The notes below the pieces were generated by a model. The model did no database searches and was not told the origin of the DNA. It saw only the letters and a list, made by a program, of their open reading frames with translations. The translations under genes were made by a program, and so were the position numbers. A stretch of DNA of 64,000 bases from the NCBI RefSeq assembly GCF_015546965.1, contig NZ_JADMUF010000005.1, positions 90,570 through 154,569 on the forward strand. Reading direction: 5' to 3'. This DNA comes from Collinsella aerofaciens. Its GTDB lineage: Bacteria; Actinomycetota; Coriobacteriia; Coriobacteriales; Coriobacteriaceae. Shown here in pieces: positions 1-7,540 of this stretch. Numbering within the stretch: the stretch's first letter is position 1; each line of letters opens with the position of its first letter.

Positions 1-42
1 ATCGCCTGCGCACGGGACGTGCAGAAGCGGGCGCACCAAGCC

Positions 43-102
43 CGATACTTCTTTTCGCTCTCGAGTCCTGCCGCCGCCCCGTCCCTGACACTTCCTGATA
101 CC
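43..102. repeat. dispersed intergenic repeat, copy 1
   Basis: The two ends of this stretch (CGATACTTCTTTTCGC at 43-58 and CCTGACACTTCCTGATACC at 84-102) recur at 19508-19568 with the same order and nearly the same spacing, while the middle differs. No coding sequence is visible in positions 1-283, which hold only this element and the palindrome at 182-239. I cannot name the family. Confidence 0.55.
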
Positions 103-181
103 GACCGAAACGTGCCAAAATAAACCCATCCCTTTTTGGTAGGTTTGGCGAGTGTGGATTTTCGGACGCTTAACTAACGAG

Positions 182-239
182 CGTGGATAATCTCCCACTT
201 TGAGGCCGTCACCGAGCCAAAAACGGGAGATTATCCACG
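182..239. repeat. palindromic repeat, left copy flanking fic
   Basis: Perfect 15-bp inverted repeat, CGTGGATAATCTCCC at 182-196 and its complement at 225-239, around a 28-nt centre that ends in GCCAAAAAC. A second copy with the same arm sequence, the same 28-nt centre length and a related centre lies at 1615-1678, on the other side of the Fic gene and in the same orientation. Confidence 0.8.
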
Positions 240-283
240 TTCATTTTGGATGACCCCCTTGTACCAAGCTGAGCTCCATGGTC

Positions 284-389
284 AAGTAATAACGACTTCT
301 CATCATTAGATTGTTTACATCAATTCTAATAACTATTTAATCCTTAAACTCGTTATTAGAATTGATATGATTAGCCTAATAACGAGTTT
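284..389 (+). promoter_or_regulatory. operator-like array and promoter upstream of fic
   Basis: An AT-rich island in a GC-rich region. A 15-bp perfect inverted repeat (319-333 with 352-366) and a 14-bp perfect inverted repeat (346-359 with 376-389) share the central half-site TTATTAG. A further related half-site (GTAATAACGACTT) lies near 286-298. Each half-site is a variant of CTAATAACGAGTT. A possible promoter, TTGTTT at 311-316 and TATTTA at 334-339 (17-bp spacing), overlaps the array. The Fic protein ends in a winged-helix domain, so autoregulation is a reasonable inference. Confidence 0.55.
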
Positions 390-415
390 CCGGCACTAAA
401 GATATGGAGGGCGCG

Positions 416-1588
416 ATGCAAATCGAGGAGAACGGCCAGGGAACGCTCCGCAATAATCTATCGGGGAAATTGGCTTACTATTCGTTTTTTCCAACGCCCT
501 TGCAATCATTGAGGCAGCTAAACCTCACCGAGGAAACCCATCGCACGCTTTCCGCATGCTCACGAAAGCTTGGAGAGCTTGAAGGCATGCTCTACTTTGT
601 TCCCAACGCCGACATGTATCTGACAATGTACGTGCGCAAAGAGGCACTCCTTTCTTCGCAAATTGAGGGAACCCAGTGCACGTTTGACGACCTACTTAGT
701 CCATCGCAAACACAACTCCATCATAAAGATGTCGCAGACGTCGTGAATTACATCCGTGCTGTCGACCGCGGCGTAGAACTGCTCAAAAAGATGCCCTTGT
801 GCACGAGACTTCTTAGGCAAGTTCATGCGGTCCTGCTGGACGGAGTGCGCGGAACGGAGAAAAATCCTGGCGAGCTGCGCTCCTCACAAAACTGGATTGG
901 CCCCTCAGGTTGCACCATTGCAACCGCATCGTTTGTCCCTCCAAACATTGAAGATTTGAGCAACACGCTTCAGGACCTCGAACGCTTTATCAATGAGCCT
1001 CAAGTCGAAATAGATCCGATTGTGCGGGCGGCGCTCGTCCATTACCAATTTGAAACTGCCCATCCATTCCTAGACGGAAACGGTCGCCTGGGCAGGCTTC
1101 TCATTACACTTATGCTCATCAATGATGGCGTTCTTCATTCTTGCTTGTTCTATCCATCGTTCCAGTTCAAGAAAAATCGAAGCGAGTACTACCGACAGCT
1201 CACATCCGTAAGGGAGAGAGGCACTTACGAGGAATGGATAGAGTTTTTCTGCAACAGTCTTCTCGAGAGTGCGAAGGACTCGGTAGGGTCTTTAAAAAAC
1301 CTTGTTGACCTCCATAACCGTTCCACAGCAACCATTACCGAAAATCTCGGAAGGACTGCTGCAAACGGGCAAAGGCTGTTGGGCATTCTTGAAGAGCACC
1401 CTATCGTCGACACCGCATTCATCGCTGCCCAACTCGATATCGGCAGGAGTACCGCGAGCTCGCTCGTCAAATCATTTGAAGAATTGGGTATCCTCCGTCC
1501 GCTCGACGAGTCAAGACAGAGATACCGGCAGTACGGGTATGAAGAGTATCTTTCGATTCTCAGGGAAGACGCCGAGCCGATTAGATAG
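416..1588 (+). CDS. Fic family protein with C-terminal winged helix
   Basis: Fic enzymes move AMP, or more rarely other phosphate-bearing groups, from a nucleotide to hydroxyl side chains of target proteins. The catalytic motif HPFLDGNGRLGR (residues 216-227) is intact, with the active His and the phosphate-binding GNGR. An N-terminal SSQIEG (80-85) fits the inhibitory motif (S/T)xxxE(G/N), so the enzyme probably restrains itself in cis. The last 80 residues form a winged-helix domain, as in many stand-alone bacterial Fic proteins, which suggests DNA binding. I chose the ATG at 416, five bases after GGAGG; an ATG at 404 would add four residues. The gene is less GC-rich than its surroundings and sits between two copies of one palindrome and beside an insertion sequence, so it is probably acquired. 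Target unknown. Confidence 0.88.
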   Translation: MQIEENGQGTLRNNLSGKLAYYSFFPTPLQSLRQLNLTEETHRTLSACSRKLGELEGMLYFVPNADMYLTMYVRKEALLSSQIEGTQCTFDDLLSPSQTQLHHKDVADVVNYIRAVDRGVELLKKMPLCTRLLRQVHAVLLDGVRGTEKNPGELRSSQNWIGPSGCTIATASFVPPNIEDLSNTLQDLERFINEPQVEIDPIVRAALVHYQFETAHPFLDGNGRLGRLLITLMLINDGVLHSCLFYPSFQFKKNRSEYYRQLTSVRERGTYEEWIEFFCNSLLESAKDSVGSLKNLVDLHNRSTATITENLGRTAANGQRLLGILEEHPIVDTAFIAAQLDIGRSTASSLVKSFEELGILRPLDESRQRYRQYGYEEYLSILREDAEPIR

Positions 1589-1614
1589 GCATCGCAGCCC
1601 AGGCAAATTAAAGC

Positions 1615-1678
1615 GAGCGCGGATAATCTCCCACTTTGAGCCCGCACACAGGCCAAAAACGGGAGATTATCCACGCTC
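1615..1678. repeat. palindromic repeat, right copy flanking fic
   Basis: 18-bp inverted repeat with one mismatch (1615-1632 with 1661-1678) around a 28-nt centre. It matches the element at 182-239 in arms, centre length and orientation. It starts 26 bp after the fic stop codon and could also act as a hairpin terminator, but no T-tract follows. Confidence 0.8.
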
Positions 1679-1687
1679 ATTCCTGAG

Positions 1688-1716
1688 TAGTCATTTAAGA
1701 ACGTCCCCAATGACTA
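1688..1716. repeat. 29-bp dispersed palindrome (TAGTCATT...AATGACTA), copy 1
   Basis: Eight-base perfect arms, TAGTCATT and AATGACTA, around the core TAAGAACGTCCCC. Related copies occur at 9272-9300, 29050-29071, 37471-37597 (two) and 41864-41891, all intergenic. Copy 9272-9300 has paired substitutions in both arms that preserve the stem. Confidence 0.7.
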
Positions 1717-1876
1717 GTCCGGCATCGCCGATGTTTCGGCAACGACAGACACTATGACCCAATCCAGGGGCACGGAAACGACAGGAGCCCCCGCTCGTGA
1801 CCGCGGGTCGGGGCTGCGACAATGTTGTTGAAGTGCCAGAGGCGCAGCCGCGCCGCAACGAGGTTGGGAGGCTCCC

Positions 1877-2998
1877 GTGCCTAGATATTCTACCGCCTTC
1901 GGAATGGACGTACACCTCAGGTCCACCACCGTCTGCGCGCTCGACGCGGAGACGGGCGAGGCCGTGACGAGGAGGTTCCCCGGCAACCCCTGGGGCGAGA
2001 TCGCCGGGTGGATGGATGGGTTCCCGGGACCTTCGCTCGCGGCCTACGAGAGCGGCTACCTCGGCTTCGCCCCGCAGCGGGAGCTCGCCGGCCTCGGCGT
2101 CGAGTGCGTCGTCGCCGCGGTCTCGAAGATCCCCAGGTCGGCCGCCGACTCGGCCTCGAAGAACGACAGGAACGACGCCGCCAGGATGGCCAAGGCGATA
2201 CTCGCCCACGACATCTCCCCCGTATGGGTCCCCTCCCCCGAGATCGAGGGCATCAGGGACCTCGCCGGCGCCTACGACGGGGCGACCGCGCGCCTGGCGA
2301 CCGCCAAGCAGCGGCTGCTCGCCTTCCTAGGAAAGCGCGGGTACGCCTACGGCGGCACCACGCCCGCCGGCAACCCGAGGAAGTACTGGACCTACGACTT
2401 CCTGAGGTGGCTCGACAAGGTCAGGCCGGAGGACGATGGCGGGATTCGGACGCTCGCCGCCCTAAGGAACGAGGTCGAGGCCGCGGCGGAGGCCCGGTCG
2501 GACCTGCTCTCCGAGTACAGGGCGGCCGTGGATGCCAGCCCGATCGCCGCGGAGGTGGCCGCCCTCCAGTCGATCAAGGGCTGCGCCTTCGCGCTGGCCG
2601 CGGCCTTCTCGGCCGAGGTCGGCGACTTCACGAGGTTCCGCTCCGGAAGGCAGGTCACGGCCTACTTCGGCCTCGCGCCGAGCCAGAGGTCGAGCGGCGA
2701 CTCCGTCCGGCTCGGCGGAATCAGCGGCGCGGGCAACGCGCTCGTGAGGAAGCTGGCCGTCGAGGGCTCATGGTGCTACGCCGCGGCGCGGCACCAGCCG
2801 AAGCTCATGCCGAGGGACACGGGCGTGCCCCTCGAGATAAGGATGCACGGGAGGAAGGGGTCCGAGCGGCTCCTGCGGCGGCGCGAGGAGATGCTCGCCC
2901 GCGGCATGCCCGCGGCGAAGGCCAACGCGGCCACCGCGGCCGAGCTCGTGAGGTGGCTCTGGGCCCTCGGCATGATGTGCCGGGAGGGCGCGGAATAG
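1877..2998 (+). CDS. IS110-family DEDD transposase
   Basis: Recombinase that moves the element with a bridge RNA as guide. The N-terminal RuvC-like domain carries the DEDD set: D11 in FGMDVH, E58 in AYESGYLG, and D97 and D100 in KNDRNDAARMAKA. The C-terminal Tnp domain (about 230-320) has the family pattern SIKGCAFALAAAFSAE, then APSQRSSGDS and SGAGNALVRK; the catalytic serine should lie in this part. The 373-residue length is ordinary for the family, and I see no frameshift, so the copy could be active. Translation starts at GTG 1877 after GGGAGG. Codon use differs from the neighbours: arginine is often AGG, which most other genes here avoid. This supports recent transfer. Confidence 0.92.
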   Translation: MPRYSTAFGMDVHLRSTTVCALDAETGEAVTRRFPGNPWGEIAGWMDGFPGPSLAAYESGYLGFAPQRELAGLGVECVVAAVSKIPRSAADSASKNDRNDAARMAKAILAHDISPVWVPSPEIEGIRDLAGAYDGATARLATAKQRLLAFLGKRGYAYGGTTPAGNPRKYWTYDFLRWLDKVRPEDDGGIRTLAALRNEVEAAAEARSDLLSEYRAAVDASPIAAEVAALQSIKGCAFALAAAFSAEVGDFTRFRSGRQVTAYFGLAPSQRSSGDSVRLGGISGAGNALVRKLAVEGSWCYAAARHQPKLMPRDTGVPLEIRMHGRKGSERLLRRREEMLARGMPAAKANAATAAELVRWLWALGMMCREGAE

Positions 2999-3262
2999 AC
3001 ATAGCCCCCGTCCCGGCGAGCCGGGCGGCCTTCGGGGACACCCCCTATTTCGCTGTGCGCGCGGAGCCCTCCGCATGCGCCTAGACAGAGTTGGGGAACC
3101 CCGCCGAAGGAATGGAGTGCGGGCCGACAGAACGGTATCCGCGGATATGAGACTGAGCCGAAGGCGTCGACGACATGCCGGGGGCGGACCGGGACGGGTT
3201 CAACGGCAGGCCCCGCCGACCGATTGCAAGCGGTCGGCGGGGCCATTGTGGCTCTTGACAGC
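2999..3262 (+). ncRNA. candidate bridge RNA region of the IS110-type element
   Basis: A 264-nt noncoding segment between the transposase stop and the right inverted repeat. It has no credible ORF and can form several stems: CCGGCGAGCCGG near 3014, a stem GCGCGCGGA/CCGCATGCGC near 3058-3082, and a 14-bp perfect hairpin 3209-3222 with 3231-3244. IS110 elements are known to encode a bridge RNA in a noncoding end, and in IS1111-like members this is the 3' end. The RNA itself, its limits and its guide loops are inference. Confidence 0.45.
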
Positions 3263-3337
3263 GGATTGGGTCATATGAGCGAACGGGCCGCATTCGGAGC
3301 AAGACGACGCCGCAGGTAGAGGACGGACAGCGAGCGA

Positions 3338-3428
3338 CGTCCAGGGCGACAAGTTGGCATGAAAAAGGCGAGGCATAGACCTTCTGGTCATGCCTCGCCT
3401 TTTGAATGACAAATTGTCGCCCTGGACG
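3338..3428 (-). terminator. nested palindrome with terminator-like core downstream of pyrE
   Basis: The outer stem pairs 3338-3355 with 3411-3428 (17 of 18 bases). The inner hairpin pairs 3363-3376 with 3390-3403 and, read on the minus strand, ends in a T-run from the A-tract at 3362-3366. It probably terminates pyrE transcription. The outer-plus-inner design recalls the 155-bp elements near 47 and 54 kb, but the sequence is unrelated. Confidence 0.55.
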
Positions 3429-3445
3429 GCGCACAGCGTCGGCCG

Positions 3446-3473
3446 GTTACGGCGTTTGGTAAAACGCCGTAAC
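3446..3473 (-). terminator. hairpin at the pyrE stop codon
   Basis: Perfect 12-bp stem, GTTACGGCGTTT at 3446-3457 with 3462-3473, and a four-base loop. It touches the pyrE stop codon. No clear T-run follows on the minus strand, so it may protect the mRNA end rather than terminate. Confidence 0.45.
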
Positions 3474-4156
3474 TACTCTCGGGCTCCGTACTGCTCGTAG
3501 TAGGCATCGATGGCGGCCTTGAGCTCGTCATCGATGACGACCTTGCCGTCGATCTCGTGGTTGTAGAGAGTCTCGACGACCTCGGTCATGGAGACGATGC
3601 TCGCGACGGGGAAACCGTACTTGGCCTCGATCTCCTTCTGAGCGGTGGTCACACCGCCCTTGCCGACCTCCATGCGGTTGAGGGACACGATCAGGCCCTT
3701 GATCTCGACATCGGCAGCAGCCTTGACCTTGGGATAGGTCTCGTCGATGGACTTGCCGCTGGTGGTAACGTCCTCGACCATGACCACGCGGTCGCCGTCC
3801 TTGGGCTCATAACCCAGCAGGTTGCCCTTATCGGCACCGTGGTCCTTGGCCTCCTTGCGGTCGCAGCAGTACTTGACCTCCTTGCCGTACAGCTCGTGGT
3901 AGGCAATTGCGGTCACGACGGCCAGCGGAATACCCTTGTAGGCCGGCCCAAACAGGACGTCAAAGTCGTCGCCAAAGTTATCGTGGATGGCCTGGGCGTA
4001 ATACTCGCCCAGCTTCTTGAGCTGATAGCCCGTCACGTAAGCGCCGGCGTTCATAAAGAACGGGGACTGACGGCCGCTCTTGAGCGTAAAGCTGCCGAAC
4101 TTAAGAACGTCGGACTCGACCATGAACTTGATGAACTCTTGCTTGTAAGCCTCCAT
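3473..4156 (-). CDS. pyrE: orotate phosphoribosyltransferase
   Basis: Joins orotate to PRPP to make orotidine 5'-phosphate, the fifth step of pyrimidine synthesis, in the cytosol. The PRPP-binding loop VVMVEDVTTSGKS lies at 124-136, the catalytic-loop lysines are in KEAKDHG (101-107), and the fold starts with FGSFTLKSGRQSPFF (20-34). The 227 residues fit the usual 210-230. The ATG at 4156 follows GAGGAG. It stands alone on the minus strand, with no other pyr gene in the window. Two hairpins lie just downstream. Confidence 0.95.
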   Translation of the reverse strand: MEAYKQEFIKFMVESDVLKFGSFTLKSGRQSPFFMNAGAYVTGYQLKKLGEYYAQAIHDNFGDDFDVLFGPAYKGIPLAVVTAIAYHELYGKEVKYCCDRKEAKDHGADKGNLLGYEPKDGDRVVMVEDVTTSGKSIDETYPKVKAAADVEIKGLIVSLNRMEVGKGGVTTAQKEIEAKYGFPVASIVSMTEVVETLYNHEIDGKVVIDDELKAAIDAYYEQYGARE

Positions 4157-4286
4157 GCGGGCTCCTCTCGTAATTGCGTACGTGCTCTTCAGTTTAGCGC
4201 AGGCAAGGCATCGATGCGGGCACGCTTTGGAGCCACGGCATTCTGTAAAGGCTTTGTCAGGGGGAATGGTTTTCCGAACAATGGGG

Positions 4287-4315
4287 TTGACATGGCAAAC
4301 CCCCTCATCAAGAAT
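4287..4315 (+). promoter_or_regulatory. possible promoter for the mgtA leader
   Basis: TTGACA at 4287-4292 is followed after 17 bases by AAGAAT at 4310-4315, a perfect -35 with a weak -10. Transcription from here would give about 270 nt of leader before the mgtA start, holding the mini-ORF and the hairpin. Nothing else is evident in the 437-bp gap. Confidence 0.4.
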
Positions 4316-4382
4316 ACGGGCGGATTAAAAAGGGGTACGAGATACCCAAAGCGCGCTGCGCTCAGCCTTTAGGAGGTGTGCC

Positions 4383-4454
4383 ATGGAAGGCAGTCCTAGT
4401 CGAAAAACCTGTATGTCGCCCTCGGCACGCCGCGAGGACTCCGCACACGCATAA
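4383..4454 (+). CDS. candidate 23-residue leader peptide upstream of mgtA
   Basis: ATG at 4383 lies five bases after AGGAGGT (4371-4377), a stronger ribosome site than those of most genes here. The ORF encodes MEGSPSRKTC followed by MSPSARREDSAHA and ends at TAA 4452-4454. It lies between the possible promoter and a stable hairpin, 139 bases before mgtA. In enterobacteria the mgtA leader also has a short regulatory ORF (mgtL), but this peptide is not similar to it and has only two prolines. A leader-peptide role is inferred from the ribosome site and position; there is no protein-level evidence. Confidence 0.4.
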   Translation: MEGSPSRKTCMSPSARREDSAHA

Positions 4455-4480
4455 ACGCCACCGGCAGATCGCCAAAACCA

Positions 4481-4508
4481 CCACAAAGGCGCGCTGCACC
4501 CTTTGTGG
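4481..4508 (+). promoter_or_regulatory. leader hairpin between mini-ORF and mgtA
   Basis: Nine-base perfect stem, CCACAAAGG at 4481-4489 and CCTTTGTGG at 4500-4508, with a 10-nt loop. No T-run follows directly, so it is not a classical terminator, but it could take part in attenuation. The same stem core recurs in the intergenic hairpin 19579-19613, so it may instead be a dispersed repeat. Confidence 0.4.
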
Positions 4509-4593
4509 GCTCAAGAGCTTGACGTGAGCGACATCTAGGTTTTTTGAAGCAAATACGACACGTACGCTAACTCCCTTCAACAAGGAGGACCCT

Positions 4594-7362
4594 ATGCTGA
4601 TGCTCAAAACCGTCACGGTACTCGAAGCCATCTCCAAGCGCCGCCGCACGGCGCGCCCTGCCGCTCATACCGGCCTGTCCAAGAACACCATATTCGCCGC
4701 CACCCATAGTGCAGAGGACGCCCTCGTACTGCTTGACGCCACGGCAAACGGCCTCACCGTCGAGCAGGCAACCGAGCGCCTGAACGCCGTCGGCCCCAAC
4801 ACCATCGAGGCAACGACCAAAACGCTCGCCCGCCGCATCGCCGACGCGTTCATCGATCCCTTCGCCGGCATCCTCGCCGCGCTCGCGCTGGTCTCGCTCT
4901 ACATCGACGTGCTCGCCGTGCCCGAACCGCAGCGCGACCCCTCCACGGTCATCGTCATCGGCATCATGCTGCTGGTATCGGGCGGCATGAAGTTTATCCA
5001 GGAAGCCCGCAGCGGCAATGCGGCCGAGGCCCTTAAGGACCTGGTCTCCAACACCTGCACTGCTCTGCGCGACGGCGAGCGCATCGAGATCCCCTTCGAC
5101 GAGCTCGTCCCCGGCGATGTAATCCGCCTCTCTGCCGGCGATATGGTGCCGGCAGATGCCCGCATCATCACCGCGCGCGACCTGTTTGTGATCGAGTCCG
5201 CACTCACCGGCGAGAGCGAGGCCGTCGAGAAGACCACCGCCGTCACCGTCGTCGAGGGCGCCGACGGCTCCGCACTGCCACTCTCCGCCTGCAAGAACAT
5301 CGTCTTTACCGGCACCTCCGTGCAAAACGGCACCGCCATGGCGCTTGTCGTTGCCACCGGCTCGGACACCTACCTGGGCGGCATCGCCAAGATGCTCAAC
5401 GGGCGCGGCGAAAAGAACGCGTTTGATCGCGGCGTCTCGAGCGTCTCCATGTTGCTCGTACGCCTCATGCTCGTTATGGCGCCGGCCGTCTTTGCCATCA
5501 ACGCCACCACCAAGGGCAACGTCATCGACGCGCTGCTGTTCGCCACGAGCGTGGCCGTGGGCATCACGCCGCAGATGCTTCCCGTTATCGTGACCACGAG
5601 CCTATCGCAGGGCGCCAAAGACCTCGCCCGTCGCCAGGTTATCGTCATGGAGCTGCCGGCGATTCAAAACCTCGGCGCGATGGACGTCCTGTGCTGCGAC
5701 AAGACCGGCACCCTCACCGAAGACCGCATCGTGCTCGAGCGCTATCTCAGCACCGACGGCAACGAAGACGCACGCGTGCTGCGCCATGCATTTTTGAATA
5801 GCTTCTTCCAAACCGGCCTCAAAAACCTTATCGACCTGGCCGTAATCGACCGTGCCGATGTGACGCCCTCGACCGTCGTGCCCGATTCTATGCTGGGCCA
5901 GAGTCTGCGCGACCGCTATACCAAGGTCGACGAGGTTCCCTTCGATTTCTCGCGCCGCCGCCTGAGCGTAGTTGTCGCCGACGCCCAAGGCAAAACCCAG
6001 ATGGTTACCAAGGGCGCTGCCGAGGAAATGCTCGAGATCTGCTCCTTTGTCGAGGTCGATGGCATCGCTCAGCCGCTCACCGACGAGAAGCTCGCCCAGA
6101 TTCGCAAGCAGGTCGCCGGACTTAACGCCGAGGGCCTACGCGTAATTGCCGTGGCGCAGAAGACCAATCCGCGCTGCGTGGGCGAGTTTGGAATCGCCGA
6201 CGAGTGCGACATGGTGCTGATGGGCTTTTTGGCCTTCCTCGATCCGCCCAAAGCAAGTGCCGCGGGCGCCGTCGCCACCCTCGAGGCCAAGGGCGTGGCG
6301 GTCAAGGTCCTAACCGGCGACAACGACCGCGTCGCCGCCACCGTCTGCGAGCAGATTGGTATCGATGCGAGCAACGTCTTGCTCGGCTCCGAGATCGATG
6401 CGCTCGATGACGCCGAACTTGCCGAGCGCGCCGAGAAAACCAACCTCTTCGCCAAGCTCTCGCCGCTGCAGAAGGCGCGCCTGGTACGTGTCATGCGCGA
6501 GATGCTCGGCCACACCGTGGGCTTTATGGGCGACGGCATCAACGACGCCGCCGCCATGCGTGCGAGCGATTGCGGCATCTCGGTCGATTCGGCCGTCGAT
6601 ATTGCCAAGGAATCCGCCGATATCATCTTGCTTCAGAAGGACCTGGGCGTGCTCGAGCGCGGCATCATCGAAGGCCGCCGCACCTACGGCAACCTGCTCA
6701 AGTACCTCAAGACCACGGTGAGCTCCAACTTTGGCAATGTGCTGTCCGTGACCGTCGCGAGCCTGTTCTTGCCGTTTTTGCCCATGAGCGCCCTGCAGCT
6801 GGTGCTGCTGTCGCTGGTCTACGAGATCGTGTGCATCGCACTGCCGTGGGACACCGTCGATGACGCCTGGACTGCCCGCCCGCGTGCCTGGGACGCCGCG
6901 TCCATCAAGGGCTTTATGCTCGAGCTGGGCCCCATGAGCTCGCTGTTTGACATCGTGACCTTCGCCGCGCTCTTCTTTGTCGTGTGCCCCGCCGCCGTGG
7001 ACGCAAGCTGGTCCGAGCTTGCCGCCGCGGGCGACGTCGCGGGTATGGCGACCTTTGCTGCGCTCTTCCAGAGCGGCTGGTTTGTCGAGTCCATGTGGTC
7101 GCAGACACTCGTGGTCCACATGCTGCGCTCCCCGCATCTGCCGAGCCCGCGCGACCACGCCGCGCCCGCATTGTGCGTTCTTACCGTGCTGGGCCTGGCG
7201 CTCGTCACCTGGCTGCCGGCAAGCCCCATCGCCGATGCGCTCGGCCTCATGGCGCCGCCCGCGAGCTTTTTCGCGCTGCTCGTCGGCATCGTCACCGCCT
7301 ACATCGCGCTCACTCAGCTGGCAAAGCGCCGCTACATTGCACGCCACGGCGAGCTGCTGTAG
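4594..7362 (+). CDS. mgtA: magnesium-importing P-type ATPase (P3B, MgtA type)
   Basis: ATP-driven Mg2+ uptake across the cytoplasmic membrane. All P-type landmarks are present: TGES at 205-208 (actuator), the phosphorylated aspartate D369 in CCDKTGTLTED, and GDGINDAAAM at 646-655 (hinge). The stretch VGITPQMLPVIVTTSL before the DKTGT loop, and FQTGLKNLID after it, are typical of MgtA/MgtB rather than of Ca2+, K+ or heavy-metal pumps; the ends of the protein are hydrophobic. The 922 residues match the family. ATG 4594 follows AAGGAGG. The leader with a mini-ORF and hairpin suggests control by Mg2+ or by translation. It is monocistronic as far as visible. Confidence 0.93.
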   Translation: MLMLKTVTVLEAISKRRRTARPAAHTGLSKNTIFAATHSAEDALVLLDATANGLTVEQATERLNAVGPNTIEATTKTLARRIADAFIDPFAGILAALALVSLYIDVLAVPEPQRDPSTVIVIGIMLLVSGGMKFIQEARSGNAAEALKDLVSNTCTALRDGERIEIPFDELVPGDVIRLSAGDMVPADARIITARDLFVIESALTGESEAVEKTTAVTVVEGADGSALPLSACKNIVFTGTSVQNGTAMALVVATGSDTYLGGIAKMLNGRGEKNAFDRGVSSVSMLLVRLMLVMAPAVFAINATTKGNVIDALLFATSVAVGITPQMLPVIVTTSLSQGAKDLARRQVIVMELPAIQNLGAMDVLCCDKTGTLTEDRIVLERYLSTDGNEDARVLRHAFLNSFFQTGLKNLIDLAVIDRADVTPSTVVPDSMLGQSLRDRYTKVDEVPFDFSRRRLSVVVADAQGKTQMVTKGAAEEMLEICSFVEVDGIAQPLTDEKLAQIRKQVAGLNAEGLRVIAVAQKTNPRCVGEFGIADECDMVLMGFLAFLDPPKASAAGAVATLEAKGVAVKVLTGDNDRVAATVCEQIGIDASNVLLGSEIDALDDAELAERAEKTNLFAKLSPLQKARLVRVMREMLGHTVGFMGDGINDAAAMRASDCGISVDSAVDIAKESADIILLQKDLGVLERGIIEGRRTYGNLLKYLKTTVSSNFGNVLSVTVASLFLPFLPMSALQLVLLSLVYEIVCIALPWDTVDDAWTARPRAWDAASIKGFMLELGPMSSLFDIVTFAALFFVVCPAAVDASWSELAAAGDVAGMATFAALFQSGWFVESMWSQTLVVHMLRSPHLPSPRDHAAPALCVLTVLGLALVTWLPASPIADALGLMAPPASFFALLVGIVTAYIALTQLAKRRYIARHGELL

Positions 7363-7459
7363 CAAGCAGGCGGAAAGCACCCTGCCAGCTGCCGTTACCG
7401 CTACCACAGCTGCCGACGCCGCTGCCGTTGCCTCTGCCGCCGCAGTCTATCCCCCCAGC

Positions 7460-7526
7460 AGTTGCGGTGGAATAGTTCCTGTTTAAAGCCCCGTGACTTT
7501 AATTTAGGGACTATTCCACCGCAACT
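7460..7526. repeat. 67-bp intergenic palindrome between convergent genes
   Basis: Perfect 17-bp arms, AGTTGCGGTGGAATAGT at 7460-7476 and its complement at 7510-7526, around 33 nt. It lies between the 3' ends of mgtA and the LuxR regulator, so it may end transcription from both sides. Its architecture (long arms, fixed centre) is like the other palindromes in this window, but its sequence is distinct. Confidence 0.65.
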
Positions 7527-7540
7527 TATTGGAAAATTAG

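Larger units (their letters stand above)
1753..3275 (+). mobile_element. IS110-family insertion sequence (IS1111-like)
   Basis: About 1.5 kb with one DEDD transposase gene. The outer boundary is set by a 13-bp perfect inverted repeat, TATGACCCAATCC at 1753-1765 and its complement at 3263-3275. Most IS110 elements lack inverted repeats, but the IS1111 subgroup carries short subterminal ones, so the true tips may lie a few bases outside these coordinates. The noncoding part is longer downstream (about 265 nt) than upstream (about 110 nt), as expected when the bridge RNA lies 3' of the transposase. The element lies 37 bp from the 29-bp palindrome at 1688-1716. No target duplication was sought, since the family usually makes none. 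Confidence 0.75.

Noticed and set aside
3124-3151. Guide-like matches in the candidate bridge RNA: CGACAGA equals the left flank near 1743, ATATGAG equals the right end near 3273
   Set aside because: Seven-base matches of this kind are expected by chance in a segment of this length. Aligned relatives are needed.
7363-7459. Ala/Thr-rich open frames after mgtA
   Set aside because: Out-of-frame read-through in GC-rich repeats (GCTGCCGCT type) with no start signal.
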